Source of the DNA: Pseudomonas fluorescens HK44
GTDB taxonomy: Bacteria > Pseudomonadota > Gammaproteobacteria > Pseudomonadales > Pseudomonadaceae
NCBI RefSeq assembly: GCF_000217955.3
Contig: NZ_AFOY02000016.1
Location: 42,730-106,729 of the forward strand
Direction: 5' to 3'
Length of the DNA: 64,000 bases
The notes under the pieces were generated by a model that worked only from the letters and a program-made list of their open reading frames with translations, was not told where the DNA came from and did not search any database. The translations under genes were made by a program, and so were the position numbers. Positions 7,923 to 17,700 of the stretch are shown piece by piece. Numbering within the stretch: position 1 is the stretch's first letter; every line of letters starts with the position of its first letter.

Positions 7923-9134
7923 TTACTGGCGATAGGACTTGAGGAAGTTGCCGATCCGACCGATAGCCATGTCCAGTTCGTCCACTCGAGGCAGGGTCAC
8001 GACGCGGAAGTGGTCCGGCCATGGCCAGTTGAAGGCTGTGCCCTGGACCACCAGCAGTTTTTCCGAGAGCAGCAGGTCGAGGACGAACTTTTCATCGTTG
8101 TGGATTGGGCAGACTTTAGGGTCGATCCGCGGGAACGCGTAGAGCGCGCCCATCGGTTTGACGCAGCTGACGCCCGGGATGTCGTTGAGCAGCTCCCAGG
8201 TGCGGTTGCGCTGTTCCAGCAGGCGCCCTTGCGGCAGCACCAGGTCATTGATGCTCTGATAACCGCCCAGTGCGGTCTGGATCGCATGCTGGCTTGGCAC
8301 GTTGGCGCACAGGCGCATGTTGGCCAGCATGTCGATGCCTTCGATGTAGCTTTGGGCGTGATGCTTGGGACCGGAAATGGCGATCCAGCCGGAGCGGAAA
8401 CCGGCAATCCGATAGGACTTGGACAGACCGTTGAAGGTCAGGCACAGCAGGTCCGGCGCCAGGGACGCGGTGCAGATGTGCACGGCATCGTCGTACAGGA
8501 TCTTGTCGTAGATCTCGTCGGAGAACACCACCAGATTGTGCTGGCGAGCCAGTTCCAGCATGCCCAGCAGGACTTCTTTGGAGTACACCGCACCGGTCGG
8601 GTTGTTCGGGTTGATGATGACCAGAGCCTTGGTGTTCGGGGTGATCTTGGCCTTGATGTCGGCCAGGTCCGGCCACCAGTTGGCTTGCTCGTCGCACAGG
8701 TAGTGCACCGGATTACCGCCTGCCAGGCTGACCGCTGCGGTCCACAGCGGATAGTCGGGGGCCGGAACCAGCACTTCGTCACCGTTGTTGAGCAGGGCCT
8801 GCATCGACATCACGATCAGCTCGGAAACGCCGTTGCCCAGGTAGATGTCTTCGATGCCGACACCTTCTACCTGTTTCTGCTGGTAATACTGCATGACGGC
8901 CTTGCGCGCACTGAACAGGCCTTTGGAGTCGCTGTAGCCCTGGGCGGTCGGCAGGTTGCGGATCACGTCCTGGAGGATTTCATCGGGCGCTTCGAAACCA
9001 AAAGGCGCCGGGTTGCCAATGTTCAGCTTGAGGATGCGATGGCCTTCCTCTTCCAGGCGTTTGGCGTGCTTGAGCACTGGGCCGCGAATGTCGTAGCAGA
9101 CGTTGGCGAGCTTGTTCGATTTGCTGACCTGCAT
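7923..9134 (-). CDS. alaA: pyridoxal phosphate-dependent aminotransferase, AlaA type
   Basis: A 403-residue class I/II aminotransferase closely resembling glutamate-pyruvate (alanine) aminotransferase AlaA, which makes alanine from pyruvate and glutamate. The PLP-binding lysine is in LSKSYRIAGFRSGW (Lys239), with NPNNPTGA near 180 and SDEIYD near 207 contacting the cofactor. The start is set at ATG giving MQVSKSNKLANVCYD, matching family length (about 405); the open frame continues upstream with no likeness to the family. P. aeruginosa has the same gene between htpX and msrB. Substrate choice is inferred from similarity only. Confidence 0.9.
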   Translation of the reverse strand: MQVSKSNKLANVCYDIRGPVLKHAKRLEEEGHRILKLNIGNPAPFGFEAPDEILQDVIRNLPTAQGYSDSKGLFSARKAVMQYYQQKQVEGVGIEDIYLGNGVSELIVMSMQALLNNGDEVLVPAPDYPLWTAAVSLAGGNPVHYLCDEQANWWPDLADIKAKITPNTKALVIINPNNPTGAVYSKEVLLGMLELARQHNLVVFSDEIYDKILYDDAVHICTASLAPDLLCLTFNGLSKSYRIAGFRSGWIAISGPKHHAQSYIEGIDMLANMRLCANVPSQHAIQTALGGYQSINDLVLPQGRLLEQRNRTWELLNDIPGVSCVKPMGALYAFPRIDPKVCPIHNDEKFVLDLLLSEKLLVVQGTAFNWPWPDHFRVVTLPRVDELDMAIGRIGNFLKSYRQ

Positions 9135-9358
9135 GGCGATGTGTTCCCGAAAATGAACGATCCAGACGCTGTTTGAACTACCGTACTGGGAATCCTGCGT
9201 TTTCACACGGGCCTGGCGCCTGGGGTCACCGCACCAAAATCCGTTTGAATGCGTGTAACGCGGCTGCCAGACTGGCATTTAACGAGGCGCAATCATACGT
9301 GCCGCCTGATCCGTGGAAAAGGTACAGATCAGGCTTTTTCAGAAGCAGAGGTATGACC

Positions 9359-9754
9359 ATGGAAAAGTTGGAAAAAACCCTGGAAGAATGGCGCGCGATG
9401 CTCGACCCGGAGCAGTACAACGTTTGTCGTTTGAAGGGCACCGAGCGGCCGTTCTCGGGCAAGTACAACGGCACCAAAACCGAGGGTGTCTATCACTGCA
9501 TCTGCTGCAACGAGCCGCTGTTCGATTCAACTGCCAAGTTCGATTCAGGCTGTGGCTGGCCGAGCTTCTACGAGCCGATCGGCGAGAGCGCCATGGTCGA
9601 GATTCGCGATATCAGCCACGGCATGATTCGTACCGAAGTGGTCTGCGCCAAGTGCGATGCGCACCTGGGGCATGTATTCCCGGATGGCCCGCCACCGACC
9701 GGCTTGCGTTATTGCATCAACTCGGTGTGCCTGGACCTGGTGCCGCGCGAATAA
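9359..9754 (+). CDS. msrB: peptide-methionine (R)-S-oxide reductase MsrB
   Basis: A 131-residue MsrB that reduces the R-epimer of methionine sulfoxide in proteins. The zinc site is Cys47, Cys50, Cys96 and Cys99 (CICC and CAKC), and the catalytic cysteine is Cys119 in GLRYCINSVC. Two in-frame ATGs lie 6 bases apart. AGAGG at 9347-9351 is 7 bases from the second (9359) and 1 base from the first, so the second was chosen. It is the first of three adjacent stress genes (msrB, gpx, ospR-like). An apparent OspR operator lies between msrB and gpx, so msrB may be transcribed separately. Confidence 0.95.
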   Translation: MEKLEKTLEEWRAMLDPEQYNVCRLKGTERPFSGKYNGTKTEGVYHCICCNEPLFDSTAKFDSGCGWPSFYEPIGESAMVEIRDISHGMIRTEVVCAKCDAHLGHVFPDGPPPTGLRYCINSVCLDLVPRE

Positions 9755-9801
9755 TGTAAGTCCTGACCTGCGGCAGCTCCTTGTCGGCAGGTTATTGATT
9801 T

Positions 9802-9823
9802 ATTAAATTGCACACAATCTAAT
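9802..9823 (+). promoter_or_regulatory. candidate OspR/OhrR-type operator upstream of gpx
   Basis: ATTAAATTG (9802-9810), spacer CACA, then CAATCTAAT (9815-9823) form a 9-4-9 inverted repeat with one mismatch. AT-rich dyads with this AATTG/CAATT core are typical of OhrR-family operators, and the second gene downstream encodes an OhrR-family regulator. A likely -10 region overlaps or follows the site. Confidence 0.6.
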
Positions 9824-9870
9824 TGCTCGCTATGTTTAAGCCTTCCTCATCTTCCACCGGAGCATGCGCG

Positions 9871-10356
9871 ATGACCGAGAACCTGCTGAGTATTCCCTGC
9901 ACCACCATCAAAGGTGAGCAAAAGACCCTGGCCGATTACGCCGGCAAAGCGCTATTGGTGGTCAACACCGCCAGTAAATGCGGCTTTACCCCGCAGTACA
10001 AAGGACTGGAGGAGTTGTGGCGGACCTATAAGGATCGAGGCCTGGTGGTGCTCGGGTTTCCGTGCAACCAGTTCGGTAAACAGGAACCGGGCAATGAAGG
10101 GGCGATTTCCGAGTTCTGCGAACTGAACTTCGGTGTGAGCTTTCCACTGTTCAAAAAAATCGACGTCAACGGTAGCGACGCCCATCCGCTGTTTGTTCAG
10201 CTGAAAAAGCGTGCGCCGGGTCTACTGGGCTCCCAGGGCATCAAGTGGAATTTCACCAAGTTCCTGATCGGCCGGGATGGCAAGCTGGTCAAGCGTTTTG
10301 CGCCGACGACCAAGCCGCAGGACCTGACCCGCGAGATTGAAGCCCTGCTCAAATGA
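9871..10356 (+). CDS. gpx: glutathione peroxidase family thiol peroxidase
   Basis: A 161-residue glutathione-peroxidase-fold protein that reduces hydrogen peroxide and organic hydroperoxides, in bacteria usually with thioredoxin. The peroxidatic cysteine is Cys37 in VNTASKCGFTPQY. The other tetrad residues sit in FPCNQFGKQEPG (about 68-79) and KWNFTKFL (about 127-134). The start is the ATG giving MTENLLSIPC. The gene overlaps the regulator by ATGA, implying translational coupling. In P. aeruginosa the same pair is ospR-PA2826, where OspR senses oxidation and represses the peroxidase; the arrangement here suggests the same circuit. Confidence 0.93.
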   Translation: MTENLLSIPCTTIKGEQKTLADYAGKALLVVNTASKCGFTPQYKGLEELWRTYKDRGLVVLGFPCNQFGKQEPGNEGAISEFCELNFGVSFPLFKKIDVNGSDAHPLFVQLKKRAPGLLGSQGIKWNFTKFLIGRDGKLVKRFAPTTKPQDLTREIEALLK

Positions 10357-10814
10357 ATGATGTGTCAGCCGATTCGCTGCTGCTCGACAGTCAGCTCTGC
10401 TTCAAGCTGTACGCCGCGTCCCGAGCAGTGATCCGCGGCTATAAGCCAATGCTCGATCAACTGGGCCTGACGTATCCGCAATATCTGGTGATGCTGGTGC
10501 TATGGGAGTGGCAGCAAAGTGCGCCCGAGCAGCCAACAGTCAAAGCCCTTGGCGAGCGACTGTCGCTGGATTCCGGGACGCTCACGCCGTTGCTCAAGCG
10601 TCTTGAGCAGTTACACCTGGTCCAGCGTCAACGCTCGGCGCGCGATGAGCGGGAAGTGCACTTGAGTCTGTCGCCGGCAGGGGTTGCCCTGCGCGAACAG
10701 GTCGGGCCGCTCAAGGCACGCCTGTTGTGCGACAGTGGTGTCGATCTTGAGCGCTTGGGTGAATTGCGCGACGGCCTTGATCAACTGCTGGGGCAGATCA
10801 GGGCGCTATCGTAG
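10353..10814 (+). CDS. ospR: MarR/OhrR-family redox-sensing repressor (OspR-like)
   Basis: A 153-residue winged-helix regulator of the OhrR branch of MarR. The N-terminal sequence LLLDSQLCFKLYAASR carries the single redox-sensing cysteine (Cys16) at the position typical of OhrR/OspR, and LTYPQYLVMLVLWEW follows. The DNA-binding helix is around VKALGERLSLDSGTLTPLLKRLE (about 65-87). It overlaps gpx by four bases. The symbol follows synteny with P. aeruginosa PA2825 (ospR). Its 3' end overlaps the convergent sagS gene by 17 bases. The 9-4-9 dyad upstream of gpx is its likely target. Confidence 0.85.
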   Translation: MNDVSADSLLLDSQLCFKLYAASRAVIRGYKPMLDQLGLTYPQYLVMLVLWEWQQSAPEQPTVKALGERLSLDSGTLTPLLKRLEQLHLVQRQRSARDEREVHLSLSPAGVALREQVGPLKARLLCDSGVDLERLGELRDGLDQLLGQIRALS

Positions 10815-13140
10815 CCGGCACCCACTGTTCAAGCAGGGCCGCCAGTTCCTCGCGACGGAACGGTTTCGCCAGATAATCGCTCATGCCTGCCGCACGGCAG
10901 CGTTCGCGCTCCTCGGGCATGGCGTTGGCGGTCAGGGCAACGATCGGCAGATCCGGCCAGCGCCCGCTGTGACGGATCTGCCGGCTGGCCTCGTAGCCGT
11001 CCATCACTGGCATGTTGCAGTCCATCAGCACCATGTCGAATTCCTTGAGTTCCAGCTGGTCGAGCGCTTCGGCGCCGTGGGAGGCGACAACCACCTTGCA
11101 GCCCAACTTGCTGAGCATGCCTTTGGCCACGAGCTGATTGACCGGGTTGTCTTCCACCAGAAGGATTCTTGCCCGCCGCTGGGGCGTGAGGCTTGACTCT
11201 TGAGCATCGGTGACGAGAGCGACTTCGTCGGCCTGTAAAGTGCGTCGTAGTGTCTGGTAGAGCGCATTGCGGGCCAATGGGCGTGCTTGTTGTTGCAGGG
11301 GGGCGAGGGCAGCCGCTTCTTCACTGGGCATGAAACTGCCATAGGCAGTCACCAGCAGAATCGGCGCGGTCATGCCCGGACGTACTCCGAACAGACATTC
11401 CGGGCAGTCAGTGATCATCACATCGGGCGATAACCCGATCAAGGCGTCGTCGATGGTGCGCTGTTGGTACTCCAGCCCCCAAACGGGCAACAGATTACCT
11501 AACAGTTCGGCCAGACCGCTGCTGGCGGCGGTAATCGCCAAGACCTTGCCTTGCAGGGGGGCGGGAATGATTGCCGGCGTGTGGGCCGGCAACGGCAGTT
11601 CGGCGCAGAACTGACTGCCGAAACCAGGTTCTGAACTGATGCTGAGGCGGCCCTGCATGGCTTCGCACAGGTTGAAGGTCAGGGCCAAACCCAGCCCGGT
11701 ACCACCGAACTGACGAGAGATGCCCGCACCCGCTTGGGTAAACGGCTGGAAGATTTTGAGCTGATCATCCTGCGCGATGCCGATTCCGGTGTCGCAGACT
11801 TCGATTCTGACGCCGTCTTCGTGGGTGCTCAGGCGCACGTCCACCCGTCCAAAACGGGTAAATTTAAGGGCGTTGGAGAGCAGGTTGCTGACAATCTGCC
11901 GAACCCGCATCGGGTCGCCGAGCACCAGAGACGGGAACTGCGGATCAATCAGGCATGTCAGTTCGACGCTGGGCGCGGCGTTCTGTGACAGCAGGTTGGC
12001 GGTGTCTTCGATCAGTGAGCCGAGGTCGAACGGAATGCGCTCCAGCTCAAGCTGACCCGCATCGAACTTCGACAGGTCGAGAATATCGTTGAGCAGTTCC
12101 ACCAGTACTTTGCCGGAGTCGTGGGCAATCGACAGTTGCTGGCGTTGTTCGGCATTTAGCGGACTGTCCAGCGAGAGCGCGATCATCCCCAGCAAGCCAT
12201 TGAGCGGCGTACGGATTTCATGGCTCATGTTGGCCAGAAACACAGAGCGTGCCTGGGCCATGTCCAGAGCGGTCTGGCGCGCGATTTCCAATTCTTCGTT
12301 CGATACCGTCAATCGGCTATTGATCGCTTTCAGCTCACCGGTACGCGCCGAGACGATGTTTTCCAGTTGCCCGAGGTAGTCGGTCAGACGGTTTTCGGCA
12401 TTGCGGCGTTGCTGGATTTCCGTGGTCATGTTTTCGAATTGCTGGTTGGCCACCGTGACCAGGACGCCGATCTCATCGTTTTCATGTGCTACCGGACACT
12501 CCAGCGGTGGCTGCTCTGAACTGCTCGGGTCACGTGCACTCAGTTCGCGAATTACCCGCACCAGCGGTTTGGTGAGCATCACGTAGAACAGCGCCAGCAA
12601 AATCCCGGTCAATATCAGGCTGCGGACAAAACCGTTGATCAGAGTGACTTCGGCCCGGCGCAGAAAGCGGCTGCCAAACGTGTAGGTGTCAATATCCAGT
12701 TGCAAGGTGCCGAGGGACTCATCGGGCAGGTGGTCGAGGAACAGGCGGTCCTTGAACTGTCGATTGGCGCCGAACAGAAAGTCGCTGATCACCCGATAGC
12801 CGCCGTTTTGCGGGTCCGGGCGTTTTACGCTGGCGAGGATCGTATTGTTGTTATCGCTCAGTTGCGCACTGATCACTGCGGGTGAGCGCAGCAGGCCGAG
12901 GGTCAGTTCCTGGGCCAGTTCGGCATCGATGTTGTAGGCGATCCGCGAAGCCGGGTTATGGCTGATTTCCAGCAGCGAGTGTATTTCCCGGTTGATGGAG
13001 GCGTCTTCGCTGGCATAATCGATGCCTATTTGCACCAGGCTGAGCAGGGTTCCCAGAATGAAACCGACCAGCACTGTGAGCCTGGCTTGCTTGTAAGACA
13101 GTCGGTTGGTGAACTTGATATCCATGGTGTGCTGAACCAC
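10798..13140 (-). CDS. sagS: hybrid sensor histidine kinase/response regulator SagS
   Basis: A membrane hybrid kinase of about 780 residues. It has an N-terminal membrane helix (about 20-40), a periplasmic sensor region, a second helix near 185-205, a HAMP-like linker and coiled coil. Then come a HisKA domain with phospho-His at about 307 (SHEIRTPLNG), an HATPase domain, a degenerate receiver-like region, and a C-terminal receiver with phospho-Asp at about 707 (LMDCNMPVMDG). No HPt domain is present. The gene order with ospR-gpx-msrB identifies it as SagS, which in P. aeruginosa steers attachment and biofilm commitment through HptB and BfiS. A GTG start at 13140 was chosen for its AAGGGA ribosome site; ATG at 13125 is the alternative. 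Confidence 0.85.
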   Translation of the reverse strand: MVQHTMDIKFTNRLSYKQARLTVLVGFILGTLLSLVQIGIDYASEDASINREIHSLLEISHNPASRIAYNIDAELAQELTLGLLRSPAVISAQLSDNNNTILASVKRPDPQNGGYRVISDFLFGANRQFKDRLFLDHLPDESLGTLQLDIDTYTFGSRFLRRAEVTLINGFVRSLILTGILLALFYVMLTKPLVRVIRELSARDPSSSEQPPLECPVAHENDEIGVLVTVANQQFENMTTEIQQRRNAENRLTDYLGQLENIVSARTGELKAINSRLTVSNEELEIARQTALDMAQARSVFLANMSHEIRTPLNGLLGMIALSLDSPLNAEQRQQLSIAHDSGKVLVELLNDILDLSKFDAGQLELERIPFDLGSLIEDTANLLSQNAAPSVELTCLIDPQFPSLVLGDPMRVRQIVSNLLSNALKFTRFGRVDVRLSTHEDGVRIEVCDTGIGIAQDDQLKIFQPFTQAGAGISRQFGGTGLGLALTFNLCEAMQGRLSISSEPGFGSQFCAELPLPAHTPAIIPAPLQGKVLAITAASSGLAELLGNLLPVWGLEYQQRTIDDALIGLSPDVMITDCPECLFGVRPGMTAPILLVTAYGSFMPSEEAAALAPLQQQARPLARNALYQTLRRTLQADEVALVTDAQESSLTPQRRARILLVEDNPVNQLVAKGMLSKLGCKVVVASHGAEALDQLELKEFDMVLMDCNMPVMDGYEASRQIRHSGRWPDLPIVALTANAMPEERERCRAAGMSDYLAKPFRREELAALLEQWVPATIAP

Positions 13141-13291
13141 TTTCGTTTCCCTTCTGGGCGAAGCATAGCCGATCATCGGTGGGTTTCGGCATGACTGACG
13201 GGTGAGCCATTATCGCGATAATCCCGGCATTACGCGCTGTGCCTGGTTTTCTGTCCCCCATCATTACTGTGAACGTGCCTGAGGAGAAGTC

Positions 13292-14182
13292 GTGGATTCG
13301 CGATTGAATGCATTTCTTGAACGCGCCGATGCGGTTCTGGCTCGTATCGAGCCGTTACTGCCCGCGCAACGCACAGCCATCGACTGGACGCAGTGCCTGG
13401 CGGCACGCTGGCAGCGCGAGGGTCGGAGCGGATTTCTGTTGCCACTTGAGGTCAGCCTGGACATGCGTCTGTCTGACCTGATCGGGGTCGACAAGCAGTT
13501 GGAACAGTTGGGGCGAAACACCCGGCAGTTTCTCGACGGCATGCCTGCCAACCACGCGCTGCTCTGGGGTTCGCGTGGCACCGGTAAATCGTCGCTGGTG
13601 CGGGCCTTGCTGGCCGAGCACGCCAAGGGCGGTTTGCGCCTGATCGAGATTGAACGCGATCACCTGGCGGACCTGCCACGCGTCGTCGAGCAAGTCGCCA
13701 AGCTGCCTCAGCGCTTTGTGCTGTTTTGCGACGATCTGTCGTTCGAGGCCGGTGAGGGCGATTACCGGGTGCTCAAAAGCGTGCTCGATGGCTCGCTGGA
13801 ACAGGCGCCGGATAACGTACTGCTGTACGCCACCTCCAACCGTCGCCACCTGGTTCCGGAAAAAGAAAGCGATAACGAAAACTGGAAAATGGTCGACGGC
13901 GAGCTTCATCCCAACGAGGCGGTCGAAGACAAGATTGCGCTGTCGGATCGATTTGGCCTGTGGCTGTCGTTTTATCCTTTTACCCAGGAGCACTTCCTCA
14001 ATGTGGTCGAGCATTGGGTGGGAGCGTTGGCAGGCAAGGCCGGTCTTGAGTGGAAACGTGATGAAGAACTGGAGATTCTCGCCGTTCGCTGGGCGACCGG
14101 GCGCGGTAATCGCAACGGCCGTTGCGCGTATCAATTTGCCCGGTATTGGGTTGGACTGAAGTTGTTGGAGCACAAGGCATGA
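13292..14182 (+). CDS. AAA+ ATPase of the DUF815 family
   Basis: A 296-residue predicted ATPase of a conserved family of unknown function (DUF815). Walker A is GSRGTGKS at residues 93-100. A Walker B-like strand RFVLFCDDLSF lies near 143-153, followed by a sensor region LLYATSNRRHLVP. A GTG start is used, preceded by GAGGAG. The gene overlaps the next one by ATGA, so it is probably coupled to the free-methionine-sulfoxide reductase. Function cannot be given beyond ATP-dependent remodelling. The pairing with a sulfoxide-repair enzyme is the only contextual clue. Confidence 0.88.
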   Translation: MDSRLNAFLERADAVLARIEPLLPAQRTAIDWTQCLAARWQREGRSGFLLPLEVSLDMRLSDLIGVDKQLEQLGRNTRQFLDGMPANHALLWGSRGTGKSSLVRALLAEHAKGGLRLIEIERDHLADLPRVVEQVAKLPQRFVLFCDDLSFEAGEGDYRVLKSVLDGSLEQAPDNVLLYATSNRRHLVPEKESDNENWKMVDGELHPNEAVEDKIALSDRFGLWLSFYPFTQEHFLNVVEHWVGALAGKAGLEWKRDEELEILAVRWATGRGNRNGRCAYQFARYWVGLKLLEHKA

Positions 14183-14661
14183 TCGATTTGCAAAAGAGCG
14201 GTGCGGGACTTGAGGGCTATGGCCTGCTCTGCGCGCAGTTGGAGTCGTTGCTGGCGGATGAGCGCGACTTTATCGCCAACGCCGCGCAGTTTTCGGCGTT
14301 CTTGTTCAATCAGCTCGATGACCTGAACTGGGCCGGGTTTTACCTCAATCGCAACGAGGAACTGGTGCTCGGGCCGTTTCAGGGGCAGATCGCCTGCGTG
14401 CGCATTCCGTTCGGCCGTGGCGTTTGCGGCGCAGCGGCCGCTACCCTTCGCACTCAACGGGTTGAAGATGTGCACGCGTTTGCCGGGCATATTGCCTGCG
14501 ACAGTGCCTCGAACAGTGAATTGGTGGTGCCTTTGGTCAAGGATGGTCGGTTGATTGGCGTGCTGGATCTGGACAGTCCTTTGCTGGCGCGTTTCACCGT
14601 TGATGATCAGGCCGGCATTGAGCAGTTGGCGGAGATTTTCTTGCGTTTGACCGAGTGCTGA
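14179..14661 (+). CDS. msrC: GAF-domain free methionine-(R)-sulfoxide reductase
   Basis: A 160-residue single GAF domain protein of the fRMsr family, which reduces free methionine-R-sulfoxide. Family cysteines are in IACVRIPFGRGVCGAAA (about residues 74-90) and HIACDSASNSELVVPL (about 106-121), matching the three-cysteine arrangement of E. coli YebR. The start ATG overlaps the stop of the upstream ATPase gene. Together with MsrB nearby, it indicates repair of both protein-bound and free methionine sulfoxide in this region. A REP-like palindrome follows. Confidence 0.88.
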   Translation: MIDLQKSGAGLEGYGLLCAQLESLLADERDFIANAAQFSAFLFNQLDDLNWAGFYLNRNEELVLGPFQGQIACVRIPFGRGVCGAAAATLRTQRVEDVHAFAGHIACDSASNSELVVPLVKDGRLIGVLDLDSPLLARFTVDDQAGIEQLAEIFLRLTEC

Positions 14662-14669
14662 TCAAACCC

Positions 14670-14696
14670 GTAGCCGCTGCCGAAGGCGGCTGCTAC
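14670..14696. repeat. REP-like palindrome between msrC and rocS2
   Basis: GTAGCCGCTGCC then GAA then GGCGGCTGCTAC form an imperfect inverted repeat. It is the second REP class common in fluorescent pseudomonads (core CTGCCGAAGGC). It lies between convergent 3' ends, where it may also end both transcripts. Confidence 0.75.
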
Positions 14697-14716
14697 GAGT
14701 TGCTTCAGGGCAGGTT

Positions 14717-17700
14717 CTACACGTTGGCGTGATGACGGATCTGTCGTTGTAGCGCCTGCTCCAGCTCAAGCATGGCGTGCTCTACGCCTTTGCAGCGGGC
14801 CTCGAGTTGGTCCGCACCGATGTTCTCATGACATACGCGCTCAAGCGCTTCGCAGCCGTCGATAAGCTTTGAGGCCTGAACGATACGGGCCGCACCTTTG
14901 ATTTTGTGCGCCATATCGATGAAGGCTTGCGGCCCGCTTGCAGGTGGCAGTGCGAGGAGTTCCTGGCGGTCGAGGCGATTGCTGTTGAGCAGTTCGGCGA
15001 GCAAGCGCTGAACCAGTTTTGGATCGCCGCCGGTGAGTAACTGCAAGCCGTCCAGGTTAAAGGCTTGATCGTCAATGATCGGCTTGAGTGCTTCCAGTCG
15101 CTGGCCCAGCGCGGGCAGGCTGATGGGTTTGAACAGGCAATCGTTCATGCCTGCCTGTCGGCATCGCTGTTTTTCCTCCGGTTGAGCATTGGCGGTAAAG
15201 CCAAGCACCGTACAGGGCGGGCGCTGCTCATCGTGCTCGGTCTTGCGGATGGCACGGGTGAGTTCGTAGCCATTCATCACTGGCATGTTGCAGTCTGCAA
15301 TCACCAGGTCGAAATGGCCTTCTTTCCATGCCTGGAAACCTGCCTCACCGTTGTTGGCCGTGACGGACCGATGCCCCAGAAAGCCGAGTTGCTGGCACAT
15401 GAGCAAGCGATTCGCGGGATGGTCGTCGACCACCAGCACGTTCAGGGTGATCGTGGCGTTCGCGATGACCGGTTGTGGGGTGTCCAGCATCAGGGCGTCT
15501 GGCAGCACGGCCATCGGCAATGAAATCCGGACCTGAGTGCCGATCCCGGGCGAACTGGTCAGTTGCACGCAACCACCCATCATTTCGCACAGGTTGCGGC
15601 TGATCACCAACCCCAATCCAGCGCCGCTTCTGGCCAAATGCCCGCTGTTATCGGCCTGACTGAAAGGTTCGAACAAGCGTCGCTGATCGTCTTCGCTGAT
15701 GCCGATTCCGCTGTCATTGACCCACAACTCCATCTGGAGGCTGCCGGGCTCCGAGGCCGGTTGCAGATTGACCTTGATCGTCACCTGGCCGTGCTCGGTA
15801 AACTTGATGGCATTACTGATCAGGTTGGACAGTATCTGTTTGAAGCGCAGGGGGTCGATCAATACATCGGGCTGTTCAGCGCTGGTGGGGTGCTCCAGCA
15901 CGAGACAGAGGTTTTTTTGCCGGGCCAATCCATCGAAAACCCGCACGACCGATTCAATCGTCTCGCCAAGGTTCACCCGCTCTGGCGCCAGGCTCAAATG
16001 GCCAGACTCGATTCGGGCAATATCGAGTATGTCGCCAATCAACTCCAGCATGTCCTTGGCCGAGCTATAGGCCACTTCGATAGCCGGCCGATCCAGATGA
16101 CCCTGATCGGCCCGTTTCAATGTCAGTTCGAGCATGCCGATCACCGCATTCATCGGCGTGCGGATTTCATGACTCATGGTGGCCAGGAAGGTGCTCTTGG
16201 CGCGATTGGCTTTGTCCGCCTGTTCTTTGGCGGACCTGAGCTCATCAAAAAGCTGCCGTCGTTCGCTGATGTCGATCCAGCCTCCAATGATCCCCTGGAC
16301 CTCACCCGTCGAGTCCCGATAGGGAAGAATCCAGTGATAGATCGTCAGCCTTTTCCGGCCAATGTGCAGGGGGCGGTCGAGAATCAACGGGACACCTTCG
16401 GCCACCACACGCTGGTAGTCGGCCAGGTATTCCCTGGCTTCGAACTCATTGCTCATGGCGCCCTGCATGAGGTTTTTGCCAATCACGTCTTCGCGTTTGG
16501 CACAAAAGGCCTCCAGATAGCTGTCGTTACAACTTTGCAGCAGTCCTTCACGGTCCCGTACGTAGATGGGGTGAGGTGTACCGTTGACCAGCGTGCGCAT
16601 GAATTCGAACTGGTCGTTGAGTGCGCGTTCTGCCTTCTGGCGTTGCTTGATCTGCCTGCGCATGTGGGCATTCCAGGCCAGCGAAATCAGCAACAAAAGA
16701 CCGCTGCCAATGACCAGTTGATAGAACAGGCGATGGTAGTTGCGCCAGGTGCTATTGGCGGTGCCCGTGTAGCCGCGCCAGCGGCTGTTGATTATTCCCA
16801 GCTCGTCCGGCGCAATGCTGAGCAGGGCTTTGTCGAGGATGGAGTGCAGTTCTGTAGCGCTGCGCGCGGTTGCCAGTGAAAACGCGGCTTGCTGTGTCCC
16901 GACAGTCGCGCTGATTTGCAATGCATCCTCGAACACTTGCGATGAAATGAAGTAGTTGGCAATCACCAATGAATTGACTGCGCCGTCGACCTGACCTTTG
17001 GCGAGTAACTCCACCGCGCTGAAACTGTCAGGCGTTTCAATCAACTGGATCGTCGGGTATGTGCGGTGCAGATAGTCGAGGAGCGGATTGCCCTGAGTGA
17101 TGGCGAGGCTCTTTCCATTCAATTGCTCAAGACTGATTGGGCTGGAGCTGCTCTTTCGGGTCAGTAGTACAAATGAATTTTCCAGGTAGGGCCGAGTGAA
17201 GCTCAATTGTGCCTCGCGTTCGGGGCTAGGAATCATCGCGCCAATCAGGTCAGCCTGGTTCCCTTTGACCTGGCTGATCATCTCGCTGTCACTTTGGCTG
17301 CGGTGAATCTCGAAGCGCAAACCGGTTCGAAGCCTGATCAGTTCGAGCAAGTCGGCGGTTATTCCCCGAAAGCTCTCGTCGGCGTCAAAGAACGTCAGCG
17401 GGGCGAAGGCATCGTTGACGACCACGCGAACAACGGGGTGCTGCGCAAGCCAGCGTTCCTCACGGTTGGTCAATTGCAGTTTGTGGTCAGTCAGAAGGAT
17501 GTCGCTGCCCGCGCTCCAGCGTTTGGCAATGTTTTCCCGCTCGCCCGCGGGCATTTCCTTGAGTACAGCGTTGATGATTGCCAGCAGGTCCGGATTGTCC
17601 TTGCTGACCGCGAAGCTGAAGCCATAGGCCTCATGTTTGCCGAAGTTGGCCATCCGTATATTTTTCAGATAGCCCTTGTTGATCATGAAGTGGGTGGAAA

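Noticed and set aside
13126..13176. Longer ATG start for sagS at 13176
   Set aside because: There is no ribosome site before it, and the extra residues are polar and unlike a signal or membrane segment; GTG at 13140 follows AAGGGA.
15563..16879. 438-codon open frame antisense to rocS2
   Set aside because: It mirrors the kinase and PAS domains on the other strand and has no recognisable motif.
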